64,000 nucleotides of DNA, taken from assembly GCA_039818945.1 (NCBI GenBank), contig JBCBSZ010000017.1:1-64000 (forward strand), read 5' to 3'. Below, piece by piece: positions 51,197 through 59,217 of the stretch. The notes under the pieces were generated by a model that did no database searches, was not told the DNA's origin, and was given only the letters and a program-made list of their open reading frames with translations. Every line of letters starts with the position of its first letter. The first letter of the stretch is position 1. Source of the DNA: JBCBSZ01 sp039818945 (GTDB taxonomy: Bacteria; Actinomycetota; Acidimicrobiia; Acidimicrobiales; Poriferisodalaceae). Both the position numbers and the translations under genes were made by a program.

Positions 51197-51939
51197 CCCG
51201 CCCCGACGTCGTCGTCTCGCTGCACGACGTCGACACCACGACCCTCGCTGCGTCGCGTCGGTGGCTCGAGCTCCTCGCCGAGCGGGACGTCCCCACGACG
51301 GCCCTCGTCGTCTGTGGGCCGATCCACCTCGCCACGCCCGCCGAGCGGCGCGAGGTCGCGCAGCTCCTCGACGAGGTCGTCGTCCTCGGTGGCGAGGTCT
51401 CCCTGCACGGATGGTCGCACGTCGCCGATCCCGGACACGCCGGTGTCCGCGCCGCGCTCGGGAAGGCCATCGCCCGTGGCTGCGAGGAGTTCTGGCTCCT
51501 CGACGAGGCCTCCGCAGCCGAGCGGCTGACCGCGATGCTGACCGTGCTCGGGGACCTCGGGCACACGCCGGTCGGCATGACACCACCGGGGTGGCTCGCC
51601 TCGTCCGGCGCCCGGCGCGCCATGCGCGCCGCCGGCCTGCGCTACCGGACCGACCACCTCGCGGTGCACGACCTCACGAGCGGCCGAAGCGTTCGCGCTC
51701 CGGCGCTGTCCCACCGCTCCGCCTCGACCTGGCAACGGCCGGCAGCGGCCGGGATGGCGCTGCTGGCCGCCGGCGTCGAGCGGACGGGGACGCCGCTGCG
51801 CATGTCGCTGCACCCAGCCGACCTCGAGCACCCCGACCTCCTCGCCACGACACTGGACCTCCTCGATCGAGCGCTCGATCGAGGAGATCGTGCCGGGACC
51901 TACGCGGACCTGTTGGCCCCGACGGCGGCCGTCGGGTGA
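51193..51939 (+). CDS. DUF2334 polysaccharide deacetylase-like protein
   Basis: A 248-residue protein of the NodB-like fold. VVSLHDVDTTTLAAS carries the metal Asp, and EVSLHGWSHVAD supplies two histidines; PPGWLASSGARRAMRAAGLRY is the typical later motif. It should remove an acetyl group from a sugar of the same glycan its neighbours assemble. ATG 51193 overlaps the glycosyltransferase stop, and its own stop overlaps the next glycosyltransferase start (GTGA). Confidence 0.87.
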   Translation: MTRPDVVVSLHDVDTTTLAASRRWLELLAERDVPTTALVVCGPIHLATPAERREVAQLLDEVVVLGGEVSLHGWSHVADPGHAGVRAALGKAIARGCEEFWLLDEASAAERLTAMLTVLGDLGHTPVGMTPPGWLASSGARRAMRAAGLRYRTDHLAVHDLTSGRSVRAPALSHRSASTWQRPAAAGMALLAAGVERTGTPLRMSLHPADLEHPDLLATTLDLLDRALDRGDRAGTYADLLAPTAAVG

Positions 51940-53051
51940 GGATCGTCCAGCTCGCCAACTTCCACGCCCCGACCTCGGGCGGGATCCGGACAGCGCTGGA
52001 GGCGATCGGTGCGGGCTACCGGCAGGCCGGCCACGAGCGGGTGCTCATCGTCCCCGGCCGCCGACCGGGCCGGGCCGAAGACGCCGGGGGCACCGTGCTG
52101 CACGTGCGTGGCGCTCGGCTCCGACGCACCCCCTACCGCTGCATCGTCGACCGCCGCCCGGTGCACCAGCTGCTCGACGAGCTGCGGCCCGACGTGGTCG
52201 AGGTGTCGGACAAGCTCACGCTGAGATGGGTCGGGCGGTGGGCGCGGCGCCACGGGGTCGCTGCGGTGCTCTTCTCCCACGAGCGCATCGATGCGGCGCT
52301 GGCCCCTCACCTCCCGACCAGCACCCCGCTGAGCTCGATCGCGGACCGGTGGAACCGCAAGTGGGCCGACGACTTCGACGCCATCGTGTGCTGCTCGGCG
52401 TTCGCGGCCGAGGAGTTCACCCGCATCGGGGCGCAGCCGGTCCGCGTCCCCCTGGGCGTCGACCTCGAGCGGTTTCGGCCGCTCGACGCCCAGCCGCCCG
52501 TCGCGGGGCCGTCGGCTCCGCTGCGACTGGTCGTGGTGGCGAGGCTGTCGGCGGAGAAGGAGATCGACCACGTCGTCGAGGCGGTCCGGGTCCTCGGGGC
52601 CCGAGGGCGCGCCGTCGACCTGCAGATCGCCGGTGCCGGTCCGCGCCTGGCGGCGTTGCGCCGCCAGGCGACCGACCTGCCCATCCGGTTCGTCGGCCAT
52701 CAACCCCGCCCACGCATCGCCGAGTTGCTCGGCACGGCGGACGTGGCCATCGCCCCGGGACCGGCGGAGACGTTCGGTCTCGCCGCGCTGGAGGCACTCG
52801 CCTGCGGCACGCCGGTCGTCGTTCGAGCCGAGGGAGGCTGCCGGGAGCTGATCGACCACTCCGTCGGGGTCGCGGCCGTCGGGCGTCCCGACGCCATGGC
52901 GACGGCGATCGAGACGGTGGCCGCCCTCCCCCGCGAGGCGACCCGGCTCGCCGCCCGCCGACGCGCCGAGCAGTTCTCGTGGGCGACCACGGTGTCCCGT
53001 CTGCTGTCGCTGCACCACGATCTGCACGTTCGTCGAGCGGTGTCGGTCTGA
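51936..53051 (+). CDS. GT4-family glycosyltransferase, second
   Basis: A 371-residue GT-B enzyme starting VRIVQLANFHAPTSGGIRTALEAIG. Donor site VVVARLSAEKEIDHVVEAV, and ETFGLAALEALACGTPVVV with the EX7E pattern. The acceptor side differs from the first glycosyltransferase. GTG 51936 overlaps the deacetylase stop by four bases, so the three genes are read as one unit. Confidence 0.93.
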   Translation: MRIVQLANFHAPTSGGIRTALEAIGAGYRQAGHERVLIVPGRRPGRAEDAGGTVLHVRGARLRRTPYRCIVDRRPVHQLLDELRPDVVEVSDKLTLRWVGRWARRHGVAAVLFSHERIDAALAPHLPTSTPLSSIADRWNRKWADDFDAIVCCSAFAAEEFTRIGAQPVRVPLGVDLERFRPLDAQPPVAGPSAPLRLVVVARLSAEKEIDHVVEAVRVLGARGRAVDLQIAGAGPRLAALRRQATDLPIRFVGHQPRPRIAELLGTADVAIAPGPAETFGLAALEALACGTPVVVRAEGGCRELIDHSVGVAAVGRPDAMATAIETVAALPREATRLAARRRAEQFSWATTVSRLLSLHHDLHVRRAVSV

Positions 53052-53053
53052 TC

Positions 53054-53743
53054 GTGCGCTGCCGGCCCGCCGAACCGTCCGACATCACGGCGATCGAGGA
53101 GATCTTCACCGCCACCGTCGGGCTCGGTGCACCGGCGCCCTTCGAGCTCCCGGCCGGCTACACCGAGCTGTGCCTCGGCTGGTACCTCGGTGCCGGGCGT
53201 CCCGATGCCGCGGTGCTCGTCGACGAGGGCCGGGTCGTCGGCTATGCGTTGGTCTGCTGCGACGAGGCCGCCCACCGGAGCTGGGTCCGCCGCCGTGCGG
53301 TGCGGTTCGGGCTCCGCTCGATCCCGGCCGCGCTGGCACCGCGGGGCGATCCGGCCCGGAAGAGCTTCGTCCGGTTGCGACTCCGCGACGGGCTGGCCAT
53401 GGGGGCCGGCCCGCCTGCGCCGGCCCGGGCCCACGCCCACGTCAACCTGCTCCGCTCCGTCCGCACCGGGACGGGGGGTCGTCACCTGGTGCGCCACATC
53501 GACTCGACGGTCGCATCCGCCGGACTCGACGCCTGGTACGCGGAGATCAACGCACCGGTCGGTCGCCGGGCGCCGGCGCTCGCTCGGCTCGGCGGTGAGG
53601 TCGTCCACCGCGCACCGAATCGGACCTTGACCGCGCTCGCCGGTCGGGACGTCGAACGCCTGACCCTCCTGCGCCGGCTCGAGGACGCCGTCCCGCTGTT
53701 CGGCGCCGCCCGCCCCCATCAGGACGTGATCGGCCAACCCTGA
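53054..53743 (+). CDS. GNAT-family acetyltransferase-like protein
   Basis: A 229-residue protein starting VRCRPAEPSDITAIEEIFTATVG, the usual GNAT opening, with GRVVGYALVC as beta-4 and a C-terminal acetyl-CoA-binding helix region (TGTGGRHLVRHID). An unusually long insert lies between. It begins two bases after the second glycosyltransferase, so it may acetylate a sugar or amine of the same glycolipid. Its last 25 bases overlap the convergent HAD gene. Confidence 0.8.
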   Translation: MRCRPAEPSDITAIEEIFTATVGLGAPAPFELPAGYTELCLGWYLGAGRPDAAVLVDEGRVVGYALVCCDEAAHRSWVRRRAVRFGLRSIPAALAPRGDPARKSFVRLRLRDGLAMGAGPPAPARAHAHVNLLRSVRTGTGGRHLVRHIDSTVASAGLDAWYAEINAPVGRRAPALARLGGEVVHRAPNRTLTALAGRDVERLTLLRRLEDAVPLFGAARPHQDVIGQP

Positions 53744-54414
53744 CGTTCGGCGACCGCGCGCAGCTCGTCGTCGGGATCCACCACGACTCGCTCACCGACC
53801 AGTGCGAGGAGCGGCAGATCCGAGGACGAGTCGGTGTAGAGCAGCGCGTGGCCGAGGTCGACGTCGCCCAGCTCGGCTCGGAGCCGGACGATCTTGCCCA
53901 CGCCGTGGCAGAAGGGGCCGTCGAGGCGGCCCGTGCAGCGACCGTCGACGATCTCGCCCCGCGTGCCGATGCCCCGTTCGGCGCCGAGCTCGCGGGCGAG
54001 GCGGTCGACGAGCTCGTGCGGGCTCGCCGAGAGCACGATGCACCGCTCGCCACGGGCGAGGTGCTGTTGCAGCGCTGCGGCGATCGTCGGCCGCAGCCGA
54101 GGAAGGAGCCGCTCGATGCTCTCGTCGACGACCTCCAACAGCTCGTCGACGCTGCGACCCTCGATGGCACCCAGCACGGCGTCGCGGGCGTAGGCCACCA
54201 GCGCGCCGGACTCGCCATGGCGGGCGTAGCGGGCGTTGCGGACCAGGCCCGTCAGCACCTTGAGGGGGCTGAGGAGCCGCCGGCGCAGGGCGACCCGCGC
54301 GACCGTCGCCAGGCTGGAGTCGGCGAGCAGGGTGCGGTCGAGGTCGAAGATGACCAGATCGCGGCGAGCGGTGCCCGTGGCGCCACCCGAGGGGGAACCC
54401 AGTGCGTGCTGCAT
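53719..54414 (-). CDS. HAD-superfamily IB phosphatase (SerB/CicA-like)
   Basis: A 231-residue phosphatase. Asp24 and Asp26 in VIFDLDRTLLADS are the nucleophile and general acid; VLSASPHELVDRLA holds the motif II Ser, Lys is in HGVGKIVRL, and YTDSSSDLPLL carries the motif III aspartates. The family includes phosphoserine phosphatases and phospholipid-head-group phosphatases. Its 3' end overlaps the GNAT gene by 25 bases. ATG 54414 has CACGCT eight bases upstream; GTG alternatives exist further 5'. Confidence 0.88.
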   Translation of the reverse strand: MQHALGSPSGGATGTARRDLVIFDLDRTLLADSSLATVARVALRRRLLSPLKVLTGLVRNARYARHGESGALVAYARDAVLGAIEGRSVDELLEVVDESIERLLPRLRPTIAAALQQHLARGERCIVLSASPHELVDRLARELGAERGIGTRGEIVDGRCTGRLDGPFCHGVGKIVRLRAELGDVDLGHALLYTDSSSDLPLLALVGERVVVDPDDELRAVAERQGWPITS

Positions 54415-54494
54415 CGGTCCCCAGCGTGCATCACGATCGTGAACGAGCGGCATCGCCCCGATGACCTGCTCCGATCGGCCCGACGAACGACCGA

Positions 54495-54510
54495 CGGGCC
54501 GCTCGGGCCC
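54495..54510 (-). repeat. 3'-end hairpin repeat, copy 4
   Basis: On the minus strand GGGCCCGAGCGGCCCG starts at the G of the TAG stop of the CoA-transferase gene, so the repeat begins within the stop codon. Orientation follows that gene. Confidence 0.65.
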
Positions 54511-55790
54511 TAGATGAACCCGAGCTGCTGGGCTTCCGACCGGAGCTGGTCGCGGTGGTCGGGATGGGCGATCGCGATCAGCCGCCGGGCGCGCTCCCGC
54601 ACCGATCGGCCTCGGAGCTCGGCGACGCCCCACTCGGTCACGACCTTGTCGACGATGTTCTTGTTCGTCGTCACGATCGAACCCTGGCTGAGCTGCGAGC
54701 GGATGCGGGACACCGAACCGTCACGCGTCGCCGAGTGCAGGACGATGAAGCCCTGCCCGCCGTCGGAGAACATGGCGCCGCGGGCGAAGTCGGCCTGACC
54801 GCCACTGCCGGAGTAGAGCTGGCCCGACAGCGTCTCGCTGGCGCACTGCCCGAGCAGATCGACCTCCATCGTGGCGTTGATCGACACGAAACCCGGCTCG
54901 CGACCGATCCGCCGCGGGTCGTTCACGTAGTCGACCGGCCAGAACTCCGCCGCCGGGTTCTCGTCCACGAAGTCGTAGACCGCCTGCGAGCCGAGCGCGA
55001 ACGTGCAGACGATCGTGTTGCGGTTCATGCGCTTGTGTGTCCCGGTGAGGACCCCGCGATGCACCAGATCGACCGCACCGTCGGAGAGCAGCTCGGTGTG
55101 CAGGCCCAGGTCGCGGTGGCCGCGCAGCTCCTCGAGGGTCGCGTCGGGGATGGCGCCGATGCCGGCCTGGATCGTGGCCCTGTCGGGGATCCGCTCGGCG
55201 ATGAGCGCGGCGATGCGGCGGTCGATGTCGGTCATCGGTGCGGGATCGATCTGGACGAGCGGCCAGTCCGACTCGATCCAGCCGGCGATCTGCGTCACGT
55301 GCACCTGGTTCCGGCCGAAGGTCCGGGGCACCTTCGGGTTGGCCTCGAGGAAGAACGGCACGTTGCCGATGAAGGACGCCACGTAGTCCGCGCACGGACC
55401 CAGCGAGAAGTACCCGTGCTCGTCGGGCATCGACGACGCCGCCAGGACGATGTCGGGATCGGAGCGGGCCATCAGCTCGGGGACGTCGGAGAAGTTGCCG
55501 GGGACGACGTCGCAGTGACCGGCGGCGAACGACCGGCGGGTGAGGTGGCTGAGGAAGTAGGCGACGTGGCGCAGGTGGCCCTCGGCCTCGCCGTGCAGGT
55601 ACGGGCGGTCCCGCAGGGCGTGCATCTGGTGGATGCGGACGTCGCTCAGCTGCTCGGCGTTCGCCTCGAGGGTGTCCATGAGCCGGACCGGTTCGCCGTT
55701 GGCGATCGGGATGACGATGTCGGCTCGCTCGGGTATGTGCGCGAGCACCGAGAGAGGATCATCCCGATGGGCATTGCGACGCAGAGACAT
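54510..55790 (-). CDS. Acetyl-CoA hydrolase / 4-hydroxybutyrate CoA-transferase family
   Basis: A 426-residue class I CoA-transferase-fold protein. RIHQMHALRDRPYLHGE, the glycine-rich IQAGIGAIPDATLEEL and the late SGSGGQADFARGAMFSDGG motif define the family; the catalytic Glu should lie in the C-terminal half. It probably transfers CoA between acetyl-CoA and short acids. ATG 55790 lies inside the 3' end of the EamA gene (32-base overlap), so expression may be coupled. Confidence 0.9.
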   Translation of the reverse strand: MSLRRNAHRDDPLSVLAHIPERADIVIPIANGEPVRLMDTLEANAEQLSDVRIHQMHALRDRPYLHGEAEGHLRHVAYFLSHLTRRSFAAGHCDVVPGNFSDVPELMARSDPDIVLAASSMPDEHGYFSLGPCADYVASFIGNVPFFLEANPKVPRTFGRNQVHVTQIAGWIESDWPLVQIDPAPMTDIDRRIAALIAERIPDRATIQAGIGAIPDATLEELRGHRDLGLHTELLSDGAVDLVHRGVLTGTHKRMNRNTIVCTFALGSQAVYDFVDENPAAEFWPVDYVNDPRRIGREPGFVSINATMEVDLLGQCASETLSGQLYSGSGGQADFARGAMFSDGGQGFIVLHSATRDGSVSRIRSQLSQGSIVTTNKNIVDKVVTEWGVAELRGRSVRERARRLIAIAHPDHRDQLRSEAQQLGFI

Positions 55791-56706
55791 CGACTCGGTT
55801 CGCTCCTGGGCGCGGGGGGAGTGCCACGCTCACTGTACGACGCTCCCGGCCCCACTTGAGTGAGCCCTGCTGCTGCGTCGACCACACCGCTCCGAGCACG
55901 ATCACGACGCCCGCGAGCTGCCCGATCGTCAGTGTCTGACCCAGCACGAGCCAGCCCGAGATCGCCGCGACGACCGGGCTCAAGAGGCCCAGGAACACGA
56001 CCTGTGAGACCGGCAGCGCGGCGATGCCTCGGAACCACAGCGCGTACGCCACCGCGGTCCCCACGGTCGCCAGCCAGACGAACCCGGCGACGTTCGCCGC
56101 GGTCGGCGACGGGGGCGCGCCCTCGACGAGCAGCGCGATCGGGACGAGCACGAGCCCGCCGGCGAGGAGCTGCCACCCGGTGAAGGCCAGGAGGGGGACC
56201 GGTGCGCCCCACCGCTTGGTCAACACGACACCGCTCGCCATCGCCACCGCGCCGCCGAGGCCGGCGAGGACCCCGACGCCGTCGAGCTGCGCGTCGGCGC
56301 GGAGCACGAGCAGGGCGACACCCGCCACGCCGGCGATGCCGGCGAGGACCGTCGTCGTCCGCACCCGCTCGCCCAGCACGGCCGCCGCCAGGCCGGCGGC
56401 GACGAGCGGCTGGACGGCGCCGAGGGTGGCGGCGACGCCGCCGGGGAGCCGGAAGGCCGCCAGGAACAGCAGCGGGAAGAAGGCGCCGATGTTCAGCGTG
56501 CCCAGCACCAGCGCTCGACCCCACCAGGCCCCCGTGGGCCGGAGTCGGGTGAGCGCGACCAGCGCGAGACCGGCGGGCAGGGCGCGGAGGGTGGCGGCCA
56601 GCAGTGGCCGGTCGGCCGGGAGCAGCTCGCTCGCGACCAGGTAGGTGGTGCCCCACGTGATCGGGGCCAGCGCGGTCAGGGCCAGGGTTCGGTGGGGTGA
56701 GGTCAC
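55759..56706 (-). CDS. EamA/DMT-superfamily exporter
   Basis: A 315-residue protein with ten hydrophobic segments in two repeats, typical of drug/metabolite transporters (ITWGTTYLVASELLPADRPLL at the start of repeat 1; TPG-like AVGTAVAYALWFRGIAAL in repeat 2). It exports amino acids, metabolites or drugs; the substrate is open. A polar tail of about 35 residues overlaps the next gene. GTG 56706 lies just after two palindromic MarR-type sites shared with the divergent regulator. Confidence 0.9.
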   Translation of the reverse strand: MTSPHRTLALTALAPITWGTTYLVASELLPADRPLLAATLRALPAGLALVALTRLRPTGAWWGRALVLGTLNIGAFFPLLFLAAFRLPGGVAATLGAVQPLVAAGLAAAVLGERVRTTTVLAGIAGVAGVALLVLRADAQLDGVGVLAGLGGAVAMASGVVLTKRWGAPVPLLAFTGWQLLAGGLVLVPIALLVEGAPPSPTAANVAGFVWLATVGTAVAYALWFRGIAALPVSQVVFLGLLSPVVAAISGWLVLGQTLTIGQLAGVVIVLGAVWSTQQQGSLKWGRERRTVSVALPPRPGANRVDVSASQCPSG

Positions 56707-56721
56707 GTCGGTGCTCTTTTC

Positions 56722-56735
56722 TCTCGATATCAAGA
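56722..56735. promoter_or_regulatory. MarR-type operator, copy 1
   Basis: TCTCGATATCAAGA is an imperfect palindrome (TCTCGA against TCAAGA). It lies between the divergent eamA-like and marR genes, in the only AT-rich stretch nearby. Confidence 0.55.
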
Positions 56736-56747
56736 TATCTCTATCTC

Positions 56748-56761
56748 TCTCGATGTCAAGA
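56748..56761. promoter_or_regulatory. MarR-type operator, copy 2
   Basis: TCTCGATGTCAAGA differs from copy 1 at one base and lies 26 bases from it, about 2.5 helical turns, so two dimers could bind opposite faces. Confidence 0.55.
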
Positions 56762-56769
56762 GATCCCGT

Positions 56770-57285
56770 ATGCTGCGCGGGATGAGCGACGAACGGCACG
56801 TCGACCGGGTCGATGTCATCGTCGGGCAGTGGCGCCGCGAGCGCCCCGACCTCGACCTGGGCGGCATGGAGGTCATCGGGCGCATCGCCCGACTCGACCG
56901 GGCGTTGCGGCCGCGGCTCCGGGCGGTCTTCGCCGAGCACGGGCTGGAGGACTGGGAGTTCGATGTCCTGGCCACGCTGCGCCGATCGGGTCCACCACAC
57001 CGCCTGAGCGCCGGTGGCCTCCTGGCGTCGATGATGATCACCTCCGGGACGCTCACCAACCGACTCGACCGACTCGAGGACCGCGGGCTGATCCGGCGGG
57101 AGAACGATCCCGACGACGGACGGGTCGTCCTCGTCGCGCTGACCGACGCGGGCTACGAGGTCGTCGACGCCGCGGTGACCGACCACGCCGCCAACGAGCT
57201 CGCGCTGGTGTCGGCGCTGTCGTCCGACCGACGACGAGAGCTGGTCGAGCTGCTGCGGGATCTCAGCTCGTCGTTGGAGCCCTGA
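56770..57285 (+). CDS. MarR-family transcriptional regulator
   Basis: A 171-residue winged-helix protein: EVIGRIARLDRALRPRLRAVFAEHGLEDWEFDVLATLRRSG, recognition region SMMITSGTLTNRLDRLEDRGLI and the wing RRENDPDDGRVVLVALT. It should repress the divergent exporter and itself through the two sites just upstream. The start could be ATG 56770 or ATG 56782; neither has a ribosome site. Its end overlaps the convergent Nudix gene by 23 bases. Confidence 0.9.
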   Translation: MLRGMSDERHVDRVDVIVGQWRRERPDLDLGGMEVIGRIARLDRALRPRLRAVFAEHGLEDWEFDVLATLRRSGPPHRLSAGGLLASMMITSGTLTNRLDRLEDRGLIRRENDPDDGRVVLVALTDAGYEVVDAAVTDHAANELALVSALSSDRRRELVELLRDLSSSLEP

Positions 57286-57826
57286 GCAGCTCGCCGACCC
57301 GCCGCAGCGACTCCTTGACGTTCGCCGCGACCGTCAGCTCGATCGCCGCGTCGACCGAGAGCCAGCGCACCTCGGCCCCCTCGTGCTCGGCCCGGGCACG
57401 ATTCGGCTCGTCGGTGGCGAGGACGTAGCGCAGGTCGGCGTGCTCGTGCGCCGGCTCTCGCTCGTTGGCCGGCACGGGCACGATCGCCACGTGGACGAGC
57501 CGCGCGTCCGGCCACGGTCGGAGGTCGTCGAGCCCGGTCTCCTCGGTCGCTTCGCGCCGCGCGACGTCGAGCGGGTGCTCCTCCCCCGGGTCACCGTGCC
57601 CACCGACCTGGATCCACGCCTGCTGTCGGTCGTGCCATCGCAGGAGCACCCGCCGGGTCGGCGGGTGGACGACGAAGGCCGAGCCGGTCACGTGCAGCGG
57701 CGTCGACCGATCCCAGATCTCGTCCCAACCGGCCGCCGCGGCGGCGAGCGATCGGAGTCGCTCGACGTCGGCCCGCTCGCGGTCGTTGCGCGCGGGCGCG
57801 TCGGTGAGCACCTCGATGAGGGGCAC
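57263..57826 (-). CDS. Nudix hydrolase
   Basis: A 187-residue protein with a complete Nudix box at 76-99 (GHGDPGE...REATEETGL), preceded by FVVHPPTRRVLLRWHDRQQAWIQVGG. It resembles bacterial Nudix proteins that cleave nucleoside diphosphates linked to another group; substrate unknown. GTG 57826 lies 16 bases after the TrpB2 gene, so it may be read on that transcript, though no Shine-Dalgarno is seen. Confidence 0.88.
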   Translation of the reverse strand: MPLIEVLTDAPARNDRERADVERLRSLAAAAAGWDEIWDRSTPLHVTGSAFVVHPPTRRVLLRWHDRQQAWIQVGGHGDPGEEHPLDVARREATEETGLDDLRPWPDARLVHVAIVPVPANEREPAHEHADLRYVLATDEPNRARAEHEGAEVRWLSVDAAIELTVAANVKESLRRVGELLRAPTTS

Positions 57827-57842
57827 GGGCGGGGCGGTGCGG

Positions 57843-59210
57843 TCAGGCCAGCTGGGGGAGCCGGCTGAGCGCGTCCTGGACCTTGTCCTCGGGGTAGTCG
57901 TAGTCCGTGATGTCCTCGTCGAGGTACCGCTGGTAGGCGGCCAGGTCGAGGTGGCCGTGGCCGCACAGGGCGGTGAGGATGACCTTCTCCTCGCCACTTT
58001 CCTTGCACGCCATCGCCTCGTCGATCGCCGCGGCGATCGCGTGGGTGGGCTCGGGGGCGGGGACGATGCCCTCGGTCCGAGCGAAGCGGACGCCGGCGGC
58101 GAAGCAGTCGCTCTGGTGCTTGCTGACCGCATCCATGAGGCCGAGCTCGTACACGTGGCTGATCAGCGGCGACATCCCGTGGTAGCGGAGGCCACCGGCA
58201 TGGATCGGGTCGGGGATGAAGTCGTGCCCCAAGGTGTGCATCTTCATGAGCGGCGTCATGCCCGCGGTGTCGCCGAAGTCGTAGGCGTAGGTGCCCTTGG
58301 TCAGCGACGGGCAGGCCGCCGGCTCCACGGCCCGGATCGTCGGCGAGATCTTGCCGGCCAGCTTCTCGCGCAGGAACGGGAAGGCGAGGCCGGCGAAGTT
58401 GGAACCGCCGCCGGTGCAGCCGACGATGACGTCGGGCGTCTCGCCGACCTTCGCCAGCTGGAGCAGCGCCTCCTCGCCGATCACGGTCTGGTGCATGAGG
58501 ACGTGGTTGAGCACCGAGCCGAGGGCGTAGCGGATCTCGGGATCCTGCGCGGCGACCTCGACCGCCTCGCTGATGGCGATGCCGAGGCTGCCCGGGGAGT
58601 CCGGATCGGCGGCGAGGATGGCCTGGCCGGCCTGGGTCAGCGGCGACGGGCTCGGGTGCACCGTGGCGCCGTAGATCTCCATCATCGCCTTGCGGTACGG
58701 CTTCTGGTCGTAGCTGGCCCGGACCTGCCACACCTCGCACTCGATGCCGAACATCTGGGAGGCGAAGGCGAGGGCGGTGCCCCACTGGCCGGCGCCGGTC
58801 TCGGTGGTGAGCTTCTTCACGCCCTCCTTGGCGTTGTAGAAGGCCTGCGGCACCGAGGTGTTGGGCTTGTGCGAGCCGGCCGGGCTGACGCCCTCGTACT
58901 TGTAGTAGATCCGGGCCGGCGTCCCGAGGGCCCGCTCGAGGCGGTGTGCCCGGAACAGCGGCGAGGGCCGCCACAGCCGGTAGATGTCGAGCACCTCGCC
59001 CGGGATGTCGATGAACCGCTCCGGCGACATCTCCTGCTCGAGGAGCCCCATCGGGAACAGCGGGGCGAAGTCGTCCGGGCCGGCCGGCTCGTGGGTCCCC
59101 GGGTGCAGTGGCGGGGGCGGCGGCGCGGGCAGGTCGGGGATGAGGTTGTACCAGGTGGTCGGCTGATCGGACTCGTCGAGGAGGATCTTCGTCGGGACGT
59201 CGGCTGGCAT
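57843..59210 (-). CDS. trpB: Tryptophan synthase beta-like protein (TrpB2)
   Basis: A 455-residue PLP enzyme of the TrpB2 class, longer than TrpB1 (about 400) because of an extended N-terminus (about 65 residues before the core). PLP Lys115 sits in AGSHKPNTS, the phosphate loop is GCTGGGSNFAG, and the C-terminal region VILTALCGHGHLD is typical. TrpB2 usually works alone, joining serine and indole. No trpA is near. ATG 59210 has AGGGGAG upstream. It follows the thiolase gene by seven bases. Confidence 0.92.
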   Translation of the reverse strand: MPADVPTKILLDESDQPTTWYNLIPDLPAPPPPPLHPGTHEPAGPDDFAPLFPMGLLEQEMSPERFIDIPGEVLDIYRLWRPSPLFRAHRLERALGTPARIYYKYEGVSPAGSHKPNTSVPQAFYNAKEGVKKLTTETGAGQWGTALAFASQMFGIECEVWQVRASYDQKPYRKAMMEIYGATVHPSPSPLTQAGQAILAADPDSPGSLGIAISEAVEVAAQDPEIRYALGSVLNHVLMHQTVIGEEALLQLAKVGETPDVIVGCTGGGSNFAGLAFPFLREKLAGKISPTIRAVEPAACPSLTKGTYAYDFGDTAGMTPLMKMHTLGHDFIPDPIHAGGLRYHGMSPLISHVYELGLMDAVSKHQSDCFAAGVRFARTEGIVPAPEPTHAIAAAIDEAMACKESGEEKVILTALCGHGHLDLAAYQRYLDEDITDYDYPEDKVQDALSRLPQLA

Positions 59211-59217
59211 GGCTCCC

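Noticed and set aside
51861..51890. CTCGATCGAGCG-CTCGATCGAG tandem palindrome as an operator
   Set aside because: It lies inside the deacetylase coding sequence and encodes the repeated LDRALDRGD; probably chance codon use.
51900..53737. Long minus-strand frames opposite the second glycosyltransferase and GNAT genes
   Set aside because: Composition typical of the reverse of high-GC genes, no motifs, no ribosome site; the plus-strand genes have complete family motifs.
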